A stretch of 64,000 nt of DNA from Saccharomycopsis fibuligera x Saccharomycopsis cf. fibuligera (GCA_001936135.1 CP012815.1:434001-498000); one strand, 5' to 3'. Positions 23,603 to 33,906 are shown, counted from the stretch's first letter. The notes: a model not told the origin generated them from the sequence alone. A program made the numbers and translations.

Positions 23603-25071
23603 CCTTAGTTCTGCCTTCTTCTTCGTCTTCTCAGCATCATCATCATCACCATCAACAATCAACGTATTTCAATCAACAGCATAGTAACCCTATTAGCCCG
23701 CATTATGAACAACCTATGATCTCACCAATTTCTGGAAGACCTTCTTCTTCAAGCATTCTTAATGACTCTAGTGAACCAACTGCTGCTCCTCCACCGACAA
23801 CAACAACTTTCAACACGAGAAAAACATCAAGCATTGCTTCATTGTTGTCCAATGACACACTGCGCCCAGCTCCAAAGGATGGACCTTCAGTAGATCATTT
23901 CCCGACACCAGTAGCACCACCACAAGCTCACCAGCAGCAGGGTTTCGCACAACCATTTCAACAACAACCTCAACCACAATTGCACCCAGTCAAACAAGAA
24001 CAAAATTCTGATCAACAGCCAAGAACAAAGTCCATTTCTGATGAATTGGAACAGTTGGAACAATTGGAAAAAACTACCGTGAAAAAACCTAAAAAGTATG
24101 ATACTCCACCAATTTGGGCACAAAATTGGATACCATTGGTATCTGATAAACAAAACAGAACCAATGGCGGATATCCAGGTAACACTGGTGGTGGTAGTGG
24201 CGGCGGGGTTAATGAAGTTGAAAAAGAACGTACCAAGCTGTCGTATAATGAAAACTTGGACGTTTCAATAACAAAAGTTATTCCTTATGAAGACTTGACA
24301 AGAAAAGTTACTCAATGGTTGTACTCACATCTTTATGACCTCAGGCAAAATGAGCCTGAGTTATTGGGATTTCTTGAGTTGGAATTAAAGCTTGGTAGAA
24401 TTTGGAGTAAAGAATTGGATTCAAGAATTGAATTGCCAATTTCTACTGAAGTTATTGTCACTGATCAAATCAATTATTACTTCAAGCCAGGAGTGGAAAA
24501 TCCAATGTTTGTCAAAATTGAGGATTTCCTCATGAAACAAAATGCTAAAACTGCTGGTAAAAAATTCACTACTTTAAAATCAGATACAATGGATTTTTTT
24601 TATCAAGGTATAATCAGAGGTGATAAGCCTTACAATTTACGAGTATCTCAAGACAAAGATACTAAAAGAATAATAAATCAAATTGAAAAAAGAAGGGTGG
24701 GTGATTTATTTATCCATAATCCATCCAATATCCTTGATTTTCGACTTTCATTATCATTGGAAATTCCAATCAAGGATATTCCAAAAGCGATCTCTAAGAC
24801 TGAACCAAATATGAGAAGACACAAAGTCAGAACCAGTTATATATCCGATGCATGTAAAAACAAATTTGATTTGACAAAGACATATACATTCCATCAACAA
24901 CAACAAGGTAAACCAGAGCAGAATTACGAAATAGAAATTGAAATTGAGCCTAATTGGCTTTTGGACAGTTTTAACAATTTATTTGTGTCTACTGATAACC
25001 AAACGTATGAAGATACCGTAAAGGTCATGTTGGATAACTCTAGAATTTTGAACAGATCTCTCAGTTCATAG
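23059..25071 (+). CDS. CET1: mRNA-capping enzyme beta subunit, RNA 5'-triphosphatase Cet1
   Basis: I prefer the ATG at 23059 (MNFNILLNN..., 670 residues). The same frame is open upstream to an ATG at 22729, but that part reads like leader sequence. The first 350 residues are low complexity (Ser, Pro, Gln, and a poly-His patch). The C-terminal domain is the fungal tunnel-fold triphosphatase. It shows ELELKLG (440-446, with metal-binding Glu440 and Glu442), LRVSQD, a basic RRHKVRTSYISD strand and YEIEIEIE (623-630), the second Glu-rich metal site. A segment near 360 (PPIWAQNWIPL) resembles the known guanylyltransferase-binding WAQKW motif. The enzyme removes the gamma-phosphate of nascent mRNA before capping by Cgt1/Ceg1. 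Confidence 0.93.
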
Positions 25072-25787
25072 GGATTGCCTCTATTGTGATGATTTTTGGG
25101 TGAGTTTGGTTTTGATTTGTTTTACAGTATTTGCTTTATTGTTGTGTTTTTGTTTTGCTGTTCTTTATAGGCACATTTGCTGTACTTTTATAATTATTAC
25201 TTATTATTGTTTCTTTGTTTTTATTTTTATTTTCAATTTTGTTTTTTTTTTTCTCTTTTTATATATAATTCTGCGCACTCATCTGGGCGGACACATTCTA
25301 TGTACAATACTATCACAATTCACGAACATACAGTTTCACATCAAACCCATCTATTTTATTCGAAAAACTAAGCAATAATTGTAATATTAACTGCTACTCA
25401 ACTGCCACAACCCCAGCTCGTGTTATCATCGTGCACACAGTGTATTATTTTCCGGGTGACCCATGACTTTGGCCTGTATACACCAGCGCATGAAAAATCA
25501 AAATTAAAACACCAAAGTGTCAATATCGACACTGATGCAGAAATCAAAGTGGTGGTTAGAAGTGTTTGTGTTTGTATTTGCGTTGTGGCCAATACAGGCA
25601 AACAATAGTAACAAAAGCGATCCAGCAAATATTAAAAATCAAGAGATACCTGAAATTGGATTTCAATATATTTGTCGAAGTAGCTATTAGAATTGGACAT
25701 TAAGCCATCCATACAGCAACCACATATATATATATATATATATATACTACCACACAATCTGTCAACAATAACAATAGCACAACCGGC
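25072..25787. other. Intergenic region CET1-APM1
   Basis: A 0.7-kb T-rich 3' region of CET1, then the APM1 promoter side, with a dinucleotide (AT)n run at 25722-25745 close to the APM1 start. Nothing else is seen. Confidence 0.6.
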
Positions 25788-27155
25788 ATGGCTTCAATAA
25801 TTTACTTTTTGGATGCTAAGGGTAAGCCATTACTCTCTAGAGACTACAAGGGCGACATACCGTATACTGCCATTGAAAAATTTCCATTACTTAGACTTGA
25901 GGCCGAAGAGGAGAACTCCGCTGCTCCTCCAATCTTCAACTACAAGGGTATCAACTACATTTATATTACGCATAATGATTTGTTCATTTTAGCCTTAACG
26001 AAAAACAACGACAATGCATTAGAAGTGATGTTGTTTTTAAACAAATTGATTGAAGTGTTGACTCAGTATTTTAAAAATTTGGAAGAAGAATCCATCAGGG
26101 ACAACTTTGTCATAATTTATGAATTGTTGGACGAGATGATGGACTATGGATTCCCGCAAACTACAGATACAAAAATCTTGAAAGAATACATTACTCAGAA
26201 ATCACACACGTTGATCAAATTCAATCAATCTACTCAACAAAGACCGCCAAATGCAGTAACTAATGCAGTGAGTTGGAGAACTGATGGGATTTTTTACAAG
26301 AAGAATGAAGTATTTTTGGATGTTATTGAGTCGATAAATATGTTGATGAATGCAAATGGACAGGTTTTAAGATCAGAAATTTTGGGCAAGATCAAGATCA
26401 AGTCGAATCTATCCGGAATGCCTGATTTGAGGTTAGGCTTAAATGATAAAGGAATGTTTGGATCTGTTGGTGGAGGCATCGGTGATGCAGCAGTTGCTGC
26501 TGCTGCTGCGGCTGGCGGTGTTGGTGCTGGCGTCGCGCTGGGAGAAAGACCCAAAGGGTCAATAGAGATGGAAGACGTGAAGTTCCATCAATGTGTCCGT
26601 TTATCGAAGTTTGAAAATGAAAAAATCATTACTTTTATCCCACCAGATGGAGAATTTGAGTTGATGAGTTATAGACTATCTACTCCGATAAAGCCATTGA
26701 TCTGGGTGGACTGTAAAGTTAAGATCCATTCTAATTCCAGAGTGGAAATCAAAGCCAAGGCAAGAGCCCAAATCAAAAGAAGATCCATTGCTAATGATGT
26801 AGAAATATCCATTCCTGTGCCAGAGGATGCTGATTCACCAAAATTTCAAACTTCCAGTGGTTCAATCAAATACACCCCTGAGAATTCTTGTATAGTTTGG
26901 AAAATCAAACAATTCAACGGAGGCAAAGAAGCAGCAATGATTGCAGAATTAGGTTTACCTTCAGTGACAAATGAGGATCCAACATTTAAGTCCAAAAGAC
27001 CAATCAGCGTGAAGTTTTCAGTGCCTTATTTCATCACCTCGGGCTTACAGGTGAGATACTTGAAGATTAATGAACCAAAGATGCAGTATCAGAGTTATCC
27101 TTGGGTTCGGTACATAACGCAGAGCGGTAATGACTATACCATTAGACTTGGTTAA
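25788..27155 (+). CDS. APM1: AP-1 clathrin adaptor medium (mu) subunit
   Basis: The 455-residue protein begins MASIIYFLDAKGKPLLSRDYKGD, the AP-1 mu N-terminus. Residues 1-140 form the longin-like domain. A linker with NAVSWRTDGIFYKKNEVFLDVIE leads into the mu homology domain (about 170-455), which reads tyrosine-based sorting signals on cargo at the trans-Golgi and endosomes. An Ala/Gly/Val-rich loop (about 225-255) interrupts the domain and carries the CTG codon I noticed. That fits a CUG-Ser organism avoiding CTG at structural leucines. The C-terminal TSGLQVRYLKI and WVRYIT strands are family-typical. Confidence 0.95.
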   Translation: MASIIYFLDAKGKPLLSRDYKGDIPYTAIEKFPLLRLEAEEENSAAPPIFNYKGINYIYITHNDLFILALTKNNDNALEVMLFLNKLIEVLTQYFKNLEEESIRDNFVIIYELLDEMMDYGFPQTTDTKILKEYITQKSHTLIKFNQSTQQRPPNAVTNAVSWRTDGIFYKKNEVFLDVIESINMLMNANGQVLRSEILGKIKIKSNLSGMPDLRLGLNDKGMFGSVGGGIGDAAVAAAAAAGGVGAGVALGERPKGSIEMEDVKFHQCVRLSKFENEKIITFIPPDGEFELMSYRLSTPIKPLIWVDCKVKIHSNSRVEIKAKARAQIKRRSIANDVEISIPVPEDADSPKFQTSSGSIKYTPENSCIVWKIKQFNGGKEAAMIAELGLPSVTNEDPTFKSKRPISVKFSVPYFITSGLQVRYLKINEPKMQYQSYPWVRYITQSGNDYTIRLG

Positions 27156-28885
27156 ACAGAAGAAAATGTGCAAATGAGCTGGTGCGGGTGAGTAGTGGGG
27201 TTTGGTTAGTAATAGAAAAAGGCGACGGTAGTGGATGACGAATGATGTTATAGGAGCTATTTTTTTCCAATGTAATATCAATAGGATGTCATATAATCAT
27301 AATAATTATAGTAATATCATTTTCATGTTTTTCATTTTTTTTTTTTTTTTTTTGCTTTTTTTATCTTCGCTGTAATTTAGTTTCTTTCTCTCCATTTGAC
27401 GAACAATGTCTTTATCTTGCTAGTTTTTACACGGTTACGTTGATTCTTCTCTTGAAAATAATGAAGGTAATCAAATAAAACGTTTACCAGGTTTGCATCT
27501 ATAATTCTATAGCCCCATGGCTTCATGACACTATCCACATTAAAACGGCTACTGTGCTTGACTGTTTTATTTAGAGCAACGTTAGCACCCTCAGATGATT
27601 AAGCTGCGATTAAGCTGCGATTAGCTGCGATTTACGCTTGTTACCCCTCAGACGTTTCTGAGTTAAAAAAAAATAGCCTTTGATCACCAATATTGTTATA
27701 ACAATACAGGCTAGAAAGTTGGCGGAGGATATTGGCTGCTTGTTTAGATGAGACGAAACGAAGCGAGATTGGTGAAATTACATGTAAATATTTTTTTTAT
27801 TTTTTTATTGTATCCTACTGAAGACTCTTCTCGCCCGAAAAAAAAATGCATCATGCTACTGTTCTAGATATACGTATGTATTTGGACAGAGCTTATTGTA
27901 TGTTGTATAGCCCATCACAATCATACAACATATTCTAGAACCTTGTAGCGGATTTTTGTTAAATTCTGCAAATTCTCGTCAACATGCATATGATGCCTCG
28001 TGAGGTTTTTTTTCACTAAGCACGCTAGCGCCTTTGTGGTGAGCGGGCACGTAAAAGAAAACACTTACTATTGTTTGTAATCCTAATACCAGCACCATTC
28101 GTAAAGAGAACAAAGAGTAATATTTATTACTCATTCATTCGAAGAAAAAATTGATGGGGTATGCATATGGCATATTATTTTGGGTATTGGTTGTTCATAG
28201 GCTTCTGATGCTATTTGCAAACAGCTGAGTTTTGTCTTGCTTGGACCCGCGTGTTAGTACTATTGGGTTCACCGCATTGCACCTACACGCATAGAAAAAA
28301 ACATCATCAAATCACCTCCCACCTTATCGAAACAACAATAGAGCATACTCTAGCACACATATCAGCAAAGCAGTTGCGAAGAAAAAAAGAGCCGCTTGAA
28401 CTAATTTTTAGTTTTCTATGGATCAAGTAGGGGGTACAGGTGTTCCCTGACGTAAAAAAAAAAAAAAAAAAAAAAAAAGAAAAAAAGAAAAAAATAATTA
28501 TTTACTTTTACTCTGTTTACCTGTAACCAGTGGCTTTAAACTAATAGTAGGAAGGTAAGTGCATTAGTGTACAATGGATACCTTAGTGGCCTAGGGGAAG
28601 CGCAAGCTGCCAAGGGGCAAAGAAAGGGGTCCGCAAGTATGGTAAAGAATGGATAATTTATTGTTGCGTCAAATATATACGTACGGTATTTTATTAGGCT
28701 AAATTAATTGAATGTCATATATATATATATATATATAGTCGAAAGTTTCGACGGGCTTAGAATTTCTTATTTGTCAAACTAAAAAATATTATTTTTGAGT
28801 CCATAGGTTAATCATTTGGTTATCTCTTTTATTTGTTTTAGCATCTTCGAACCACTAAGATATATCAATCATAAACGTAACCACC
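27156..28885. other. Intergenic region APM1 to the tandem secreted-protein genes
   Basis: A 1.7-kb gap. It includes a T-run at about 27338-27352, a short tandem of GATTAAGCTGC-like units at 27599-27632, an A-rich run at 28453-28492, and an (AT)n run at 28717-28737. No gene is supported. Confidence 0.6.
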
Positions 28886-29530
28886 ATGAAATGTGCTAAC
28901 TTTGCCTTGATCTTTTTGTCAATCTTAACATTCACCACCGCTGTTCCAGTTTACGAAGCTCAATATAAAGGAATATTTGGAAAATTATGCAGCTCAATAA
29001 CCAAAAGATTTGAAAAATTCGGAAAATGTATCTCTCAAACTTCAGAATTTCAAAGATTAAACTCTACGTTTTGGTTTCAAGCGGCTAAACAAGAATTATG
29101 TGGCACTTCTTCTCAAGCTGCATTTGTCAAATCTACTACGCTAAATAATTCTAAAGTTTCTGTTTTACAATTAAAGACTAATAGTGGTATTGTTCCAATT
29201 AATTTTGACGGAAATTATCAAAATGATACCGCTTTAGAATATGAAGCTCAATATTTATACGATTTGGAAAAAAAAAATCAAGCTACTGAAAGCAAAAATC
29301 CATTTAATGCGGCTTCATTCAAACAGGCCTACGGAAATAATACTGGTACTGGTAAAGTGGGGTTCAATCCAATCTCATGGGACCTTGATAGTGAGTTCGG
29401 TGAAAGTCAATGTTTGAATTTATGTGATATTATAAGACAGGGGTCAAATGGGGTTACTCAGTGTTGGTCTGCATATAGCATGGCGGTTTTGTATGGTGTT
29501 TGCGAAATTGGTTGCAGATTTTACTTATAA
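28886..29530 (+). CDS. Secreted cysteine-rich protein, tandem paralogue 1
   Basis: The 214-residue protein has a clear signal peptide (MKCANFALIFLSILTFTTAVP, cleavage near residue 19). The mature part has a conserved N-terminal block (YKGIFGKLCSSITKRFEKFG, then STFWFQAAKQELCG) and a conserved C-terminal block (CLNLCDIIRQGSNGVTQCW, then YGVCEIGCRFYL). A variable middle separates them. Eight mature cysteines coincide with those of the neighbour at 30128-31042. Asn-X-Ser/Thr sites are present. There is no GPI signal or long hydrophobic C-terminus. I do not recognise the family. Given the signal peptide and disulphide-ready cysteines, it is an extracellular or cell-wall protein of unknown role. 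Confidence 0.8.
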   Translation: MKCANFALIFLSILTFTTAVPVYEAQYKGIFGKLCSSITKRFEKFGKCISQTSEFQRLNSTFWFQAAKQELCGTSSQAAFVKSTTLNNSKVSVLQLKTNSGIVPINFDGNYQNDTALEYEAQYLYDLEKKNQATESKNPFNAASFKQAYGNNTGTGKVGFNPISWDLDSEFGESQCLNLCDIIRQGSNGVTQCWSAYSMAVLYGVCEIGCRFYL

Positions 29531-30127
29531 GTTTTTCTCATGCTTTTTTGTTTACCGGCTCTTCGTTTTTATTTTTTCTTTTTTTAAAGAAAAATTATTT
29601 TTTTCTAATTCTTTATTTACTTCTTTGTCTCTCAAAGAGTACTGAGTTCTACTTGTTCTCTTATTTTTTTATCTCCCAAATTCAGGAAATTTGGCACGTT
29701 CTTGTCTTCTGTCATTTTTAGCTTGACTTTTTATTTATTTGTTAAGTTTTTTATCACGTAATTATTTTCATTTTCACTATATTTCGTCTAACTGTAGGCT
29801 AGTATTATACGTATTAAACAAAACAAAATAAGCGTATTCACTCGGTGTTTTCAAACCGACAAGGTTTACTTTTAACATTTCATGAGGTGGATTCAACGCC
29901 CATAGGCATTTATTCGCTGGAGCCATTTTTGCAGCGAAAATGTGTGCCGCAGAGCTAACGAATATCCGCACGCACCAAGAAAATGTGAATGGACCCTTAC
30001 AAGTTTTTGGAAACCCTCACGCGCCAGAGAAGCCTTATAAATGGCCAGCCGTACCCCAAAAAATAATTTTTCTCATGATAATTATTATAGCCAACACAAT
30101 CAACTGTAAACATTTCTTATAATCATT
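29531..30127. other. Spacer between the tandem secreted-protein genes
   Basis: A 0.6-kb spacer, T-rich after the first gene. No second coding feature is supported. It should contain the promoter of the second paralogue, including a TATAAATGG stretch at about 30035. Confidence 0.55.
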
Positions 30128-31042
30128 ATGAAGTACGATTTGTTTCTCCTCGGATGGTTATATGTGATAATTGCTATCTGCAATGCTGCCCCATTGGTAG
30201 GAATTTCCGAGCCAGCGCCGGTTACCGCGGTTACCGGAATCAGCTACAACAATGCTACCGCTGAACTCTCAAACCCGCTGCTTGATAACCAAGCATCCGC
30301 TAAAGAAGCCAAAGCGGCCGAGACGGAAGACGCCAACATTATCAAATCTACCGCTCCCGCATACGATCGCCAATATCGCGGTGTGTTTGAAAAACTTTGT
30401 GATCAAGTCACACAAAGATTTTACAAATTGGGTCAATGTATTTCCAAAACACCTCAATTTCAAAGTTTAAATTCAACCTTCTGGTATCAGGCAGCAAAGC
30501 AGGAGTTATGTGGCTATCCGCTGCAATGGTCACCACATCCACATGTGCATAATTCAAGTGCCGCCGTCGATCGTCTTGAACGAATTCTTTACAATTCTAC
30601 GTCTTCATCCTCTTCTTCAGGTGGTGATGGGGTTCAAAACAAAGCAATCCATGTCAACAATAAAGCCGTGGCTTTTACCGCTTCAAGTAATGAGAAATCC
30701 AGCCAACTTCTCAGTATGCCACCGTTGCCAGACACTGCCACTGATGACAAAAGTGTTGAGTTGCAAGCGCAATATTTGTACTTGTTGAAAAAAATGAAAG
30801 TGGCTGAAAAAGAAAACAGAACCGTTGACCCATACACTGAACTAGACGCTTTGAATCTCAATGATCATGAAAAGCGTTCAGTGATTGATATGGTTACTGG
30901 TCCTGGATTAACTGTGGGGACCTGTTTGAGTCTTTGTGATCTTCTTAGACAAGGTTCTAATACCCTTGATAAGTGCTGGGAAATAACTAGTTTGACGGTT
31001 CTTTATGGTGTTTGTTCTGTTGGATGCTATTATTACTTATAA
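30128..31042 (+). CDS. Secreted cysteine-rich protein, tandem paralogue 2
   Basis: The 304-residue protein has a signal peptide (hydrophobic LFLLGWLYVIIAICNAAP). A pro-like Ala/Glu/Thr-rich segment to about residue 75 follows, then YRGVFEKLCDQVTQRFYKLG and STFWYQAAKQELCG, a Ser/Asn-rich variable middle, and CLSLCDLLRQGSNTLDKCW plus YGVCSVGCYYYL at the C-terminus. All eight mature cysteines align with paralogue 1. A Lys-Arg dipeptide near residue 257 (NDHEKRSVID) could be a Kex2 site just before the C-terminal cysteine block; paralogue 1 lacks it at that place. The family is not recognised. Direct tandem orientation suggests local duplication followed by divergence of the middle region. Confidence 0.8.
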   Translation: MKYDLFLLGWLYVIIAICNAAPLVGISEPAPVTAVTGISYNNATAELSNPLLDNQASAKEAKAAETEDANIIKSTAPAYDRQYRGVFEKLCDQVTQRFYKLGQCISKTPQFQSLNSTFWYQAAKQELCGYPLQWSPHPHVHNSSAAVDRLERILYNSTSSSSSSGGDGVQNKAIHVNNKAVAFTASSNEKSSQLLSMPPLPDTATDDKSVELQAQYLYLLKKMKVAEKENRTVDPYTELDALNLNDHEKRSVIDMVTGPGLTVGTCLSLCDLLRQGSNTLDKCWEITSLTVLYGVCSVGCYYYL

Positions 31043-31331
31043 GCTAATTGTTGCCAGTGTCAATTGCTCACTTGTAAACTTTTCGATCTTTTTTTTTTTT
31101 TTTTGTTCTGTTCAACGTACTCTGCATCTTATTTCTGTAATATCTACTTTTTTTTAATGTCACATTTCAATTCTTTCGGCTTTTTGGCTATAGTTATAAC
31201 TACTTTTTCTGCATTTGGTTTCAATTAATAACAATGTTTATACATCCCTTGTGCTCGTAAGAACTAAAATAAAACAAAAGCTGCAACCAAAGTTTTTTCA
31301 AAATACTTTATTTATTAAAATTGCAAAAAAA

Positions 31332-31414
31332 CTCCTCATCAGGGGCTCGAACCCTGGACATTTCGGTTCCTTATTTCTAAAAGCCGAACGCTCTACCAAC
31401 TGAGCTAATAAGGA
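31332..31414 (-). tRNA. tRNA-Lys(TTT) with a 10-nt intron
   Basis: On the minus strand the acceptor stem TCCTTAT pairs with ATGAGGA. The D arm contains TAGCTCAGTTGGTAGAGC, the anticodon stem TTCGG/CCGAA holds the loop CTTTTAA (anticodon TTT), and the T arm contains GGTTCGAGCCC. The loop is split one base 3' of the anticodon by GAAATAAGGA, the canonical intron position. The gene is 83 nt, 73 after splicing. Confidence 0.95.
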
Positions 31415-31470
31415 CGGAGTCGGATTTTCAGGAATAAGGGTCAAGGTATTAAACTATATAAATCTCATAG

Positions 31471-31513
31471 GCCTGAACCCGAGTTAGAGAATTCTTCTAC
31501 CACTGAACTATAC
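31471..31513 (-). pseudogene. tRNA-Gly-like relic
   Basis: The minus strand reads TAGTTCAGTGGTAGAAG, AATTCTC and then CTCGGGTTCAGG. This matches the A-box half and part of the T-arm of a tRNA-Gly but lacks the anticodon arm and acceptor stem. It abuts a LINE 3' fragment. It is a relic at best and could be coincidence. Confidence 0.4.
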
Positions 31514-31600
31514 TGTATATACTATATAGATAAGTTTATAAGATTGTATTTTCTATCGTTTATATAGAAATAATAAATCGATATTGTGTGTGAAAAAAAA
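31502..31600 (+). mobile_element. 5'-truncated LINE 3' end with poly(A)
   Basis: This block (ACTGAACTATACTGTATATA through AATAATAAATCGATATTGTG, then TGTG and A8) is nearly identical to the distal part of 31851-32061. It ends in an A-tail, as expected for a short target-primed insertion. Confidence 0.7.
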
Positions 31601-31697
31601 CAATTGATAATGAGTCCATCGCAAATCTCTCAAATTCCACCGAAGATGATCCCATGGCTGAGACCCAGCTCTCAACTTCCCCTGGACACTCATGATT

Positions 31698-31853
31698 ATG
31701 CCTGAATTGAAAATACTTACACAAAATATACAAAACACTCCCTTACATAACGATCCGCTCCCGAGTATATTTAAAAAACATGATATCATACTCTTGCAAG
31801 AAGTCAGGAAAGGTGAAAAGTATCACCACTTAAATCCTGACAAACAATCCTAG
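31698..31853 (+). pseudogene. LINE endonuclease, N-terminal fragment
   Basis: A 51-codon frame starts MPELKILTQNIQNTP and continues HDIILLQEVRKGEKYHH, the opening motifs of an L1-type apurinic-like endonuclease (Asn in the first motif, Glu in LQEV). It is broken after NPDKQ by the inserted LINE 3' fragment. The rest of the endonuclease resumes at 32062. Confidence 0.8.
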
Positions 31854-32061
31854 ACTATAATCTCTCCTATATCTATTTCAAATCCAAAAGATACATTAAA
31901 GTCTAACTGATACTAACGGGGTTTTCACTTGTATAAGTTTCCCCTATATACTAACAACTGAACTATACTGTATATACTATATAGATAAGTTTATAAGATT
32001 ATATTTTCTACCGTTTATATAGAAATAATAAATCGATATTGTGTGTGAAAAAAAAAAAAAA
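31851..32061 (+). mobile_element. 5'-truncated LINE 3' end (R1 block plus poly(A)) inserted in an older LINE
   Basis: It begins TAGACTATAATCTCTCC, runs through the R1 block and AATAATAAATCG, and ends in A14 at 32048-32061. The flanking endonuclease frame reads ...DKQ before it and ACAACTCATCACTAAC after it. The shared ACAA at both edges is a plausible short target-site duplication. This shows one LINE copy nested in another. Confidence 0.75.
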
Positions 32062-33336
32062 CAACTCATCACTAACAAAGCTTCAAATCCACGAACAGGT
32101 ATACTCATCACAAAAAAGATAAAAATACTCAAAAAAATATAATTGACGTTCTATGTCCGGCACCTAAAGCCAAGCACAAAACAGACATTATCATAGAAGT
32201 AACACCAACAATATACTATTGGATCATAAATATATATAATCCCACCGGTGAGAAAAAAAGGGCACAAGTATTTCTTCAAAACGCCATTAGCAATGCACTA
32301 CAAGATTATCGAAGAACTTTTAGAAAACACTATCCAAATGCGCATCTCTATATCATTTTTGCGGGTGACTTTAACAATGTCGTGGATATGCACGAAATGG
32401 GTAGCCGTATCCAAAATGCTCCAGACACTAAAGACACAAAAAAAATACGAAACTCATTGAGGGCACTCATCGACAACAACAATTTGACAGATGTTTACCG
32501 CCAACGCAACCTCCATAACATAAAAAAATCCTTCACTAACAGAGCTACTAACGGACATGAAGAAAGCAACAGAAGACTAGATAGATTCTATGTCAGTAAT
32601 GAATTGATTAGACACGACAAAGTTCGTCTCTGGATGCTACAGAAGAACCATTTGAAGGGATCTTCCCATGAATCGCTTGTTTTGAAACTTGTCCATCCCC
32701 TGACTGAGCTCCCATCTCGGTTCAGACTTACCGACAAAATGTTACGCAGTATAGCACAACTTCATATCCCAGCCTCACTCACATCAACAAGCGAAATAAT
32801 CATTTTTATTCGAAACCATTTGCAGCTGATAAAGCATCTTGAGAAACGCATACCGGAATCTGAGAGAAAAAACTTTCAAACCGCCAACTACTATGATCTC
32901 ATAAGCGAAATCTTTAAACCCTTCCAAGAAAATACAAAGATAGAATTACTTATTGATCAAGACGGCAACCAGTTAACAAAAACACACGAGATCATAGACC
33001 ATGCCTCAGACTTCTATGCATCTCTCTATGATGGCACCAAAGGCACGAAGAATATCCAAGTCATTGATAGATATTTGCAAGATGGTATTCCTAATATTCA
33101 CATATCGGATACAGAAAAGATAAATTTGAACAAGAACATAACTGAAGAAGAACTCCTGATTGCCATCAAGGGCTCCAATAAGAATTCGGTGCCAGGAATT
33201 GATGGTTTTTCGTACAAGTTTTATTCCAAACTATATCCACAGTTGAAAGGCCGCCTCTTAGCTGAATTCAACACTATCTTCAGAACAGGCTCACTTCCTT
33301 ACAATTACAGAACAGTTCTCTTTAATATCATTCCAA
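32062..33336 (+). pseudogene. LINE endonuclease C-terminal half and reverse-transcriptase start, frameshifted
   Basis: The first part is damaged (stops and a frameshift before 32382). From 32382 a 300-codon frame carries endonuclease motifs GDFNNVVD (just before and across 32382), NRRLDRFYVSN and SSHESLVLKL. A linker follows, then the reverse-transcriptase opening VPGIDGFSYKFYSKLYP and SLPYNYRTVLFNIIPN, typical of L1-clade elements such as Candida Zorro. It ends abruptly by joining an R1 block, so the catalytic core of the RT is missing. The element cannot move itself. Confidence 0.8.
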
Positions 33337-33410
33337 ATATAATCTCTCCTATATCTATTTCAAATCCAACTGATCCACTAAAGTCTAACTAATACTAACG
33401 GAGTTTTCAC
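33337..33410 (+). repeat. LINE-associated R1 block, left part (interrupted copy)
   Basis: This matches the R1 blocks at 12684 and 31851 from TATAATCTCTCC to GTTTTCAC. The match resumes at 33731 after a roughly 320-nt insertion. Confidence 0.65.
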
Positions 33411-33730
33411 TTTCCAGACTTGTATGTCTTTTGTATCTTTAGAGTCCATTATTTGATTGTAAAAGCCTTGTATTTCCAATATAACTAAATAGTAATAAAT
33501 ATATAACAATATTGGGTTGAACCGTATATAAATAATAATCAGACCGAATAAAACACATATTAGCGTTGAGCTATTAATAGTAGTGAATACACAATATGCC
33601 TCATACCAAATATTGTATTATGTGGAATGTGCATATTGTAGAATCAAATAGGAAATGATAGAAAAATATTAAGTAAATAATATGACGTGTTCGTACATTG
33701 ATCTGTAGATCTAGAACTCAATGTTCGTCA
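33411..33730. mobile_element. About 320-nt insertion splitting an R1 block, flanked by TCAC
   Basis: The R1 sequence is continuous across this segment when one TCAC is removed: TCAC at 33407-33410 and again at 33731-33734. The segment begins TTTCCAGAC and ends GTTCGTCA, is AT-rich, and has no coding capacity. It could be a solo LTR or a small non-autonomous element. Confidence 0.5.
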
Positions 33731-33787
33731 TCACTTGTATAAGTTTCCCCTGTATAATAATAACTGAACTATACTGTATATACTATA
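33731..33787 (+). repeat. LINE-associated R1 block, right part (tail missing)
   Basis: The R1 sequence resumes with TCACTTGTATAAGTTTCCCC and runs to ACTGTATATACTATAT. The AATAAA and poly(A) end are missing. Confidence 0.65.
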
Positions 33788-33800
33788 TTGGAATGGCTTT

Positions 33801-33906
33801 CCACAGACTGATCAGGAATGCGAACACAATGAAGAAAAATGTTCGCAACAAAAACCTGTTGTGTTTGAAAGTACTTAGTAGGAATCAACCTTTTTGAAAC
33901 ACACAA
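33801..33906 (-). repeat. tRNA-flanking repeat (copy 2) and single palindromic unit
   Basis: 33801-33860 is the reverse complement of the repeat at 12241-12320. 33859-33906 is a diverged single copy of the palindromic unit found doubled at 12471-12570 (GTGTTTGAAAG ... CTTTTTGAAACAC around TACTTAGTAG). Both lie directly upstream of tRNA-Ile. Confidence 0.65.

Noticed and set aside
33337-33400. R1 block read as continuation of reverse transcriptase (ISPISISNPTDPLKSN)
   Set aside because: The same block occurs after the endonuclease fragment and elsewhere, and in one copy leads to a poly(A) tail. A 3'-region repeat is the better reading, although the TDP...SN...YR similarity to the RT motif was noted.
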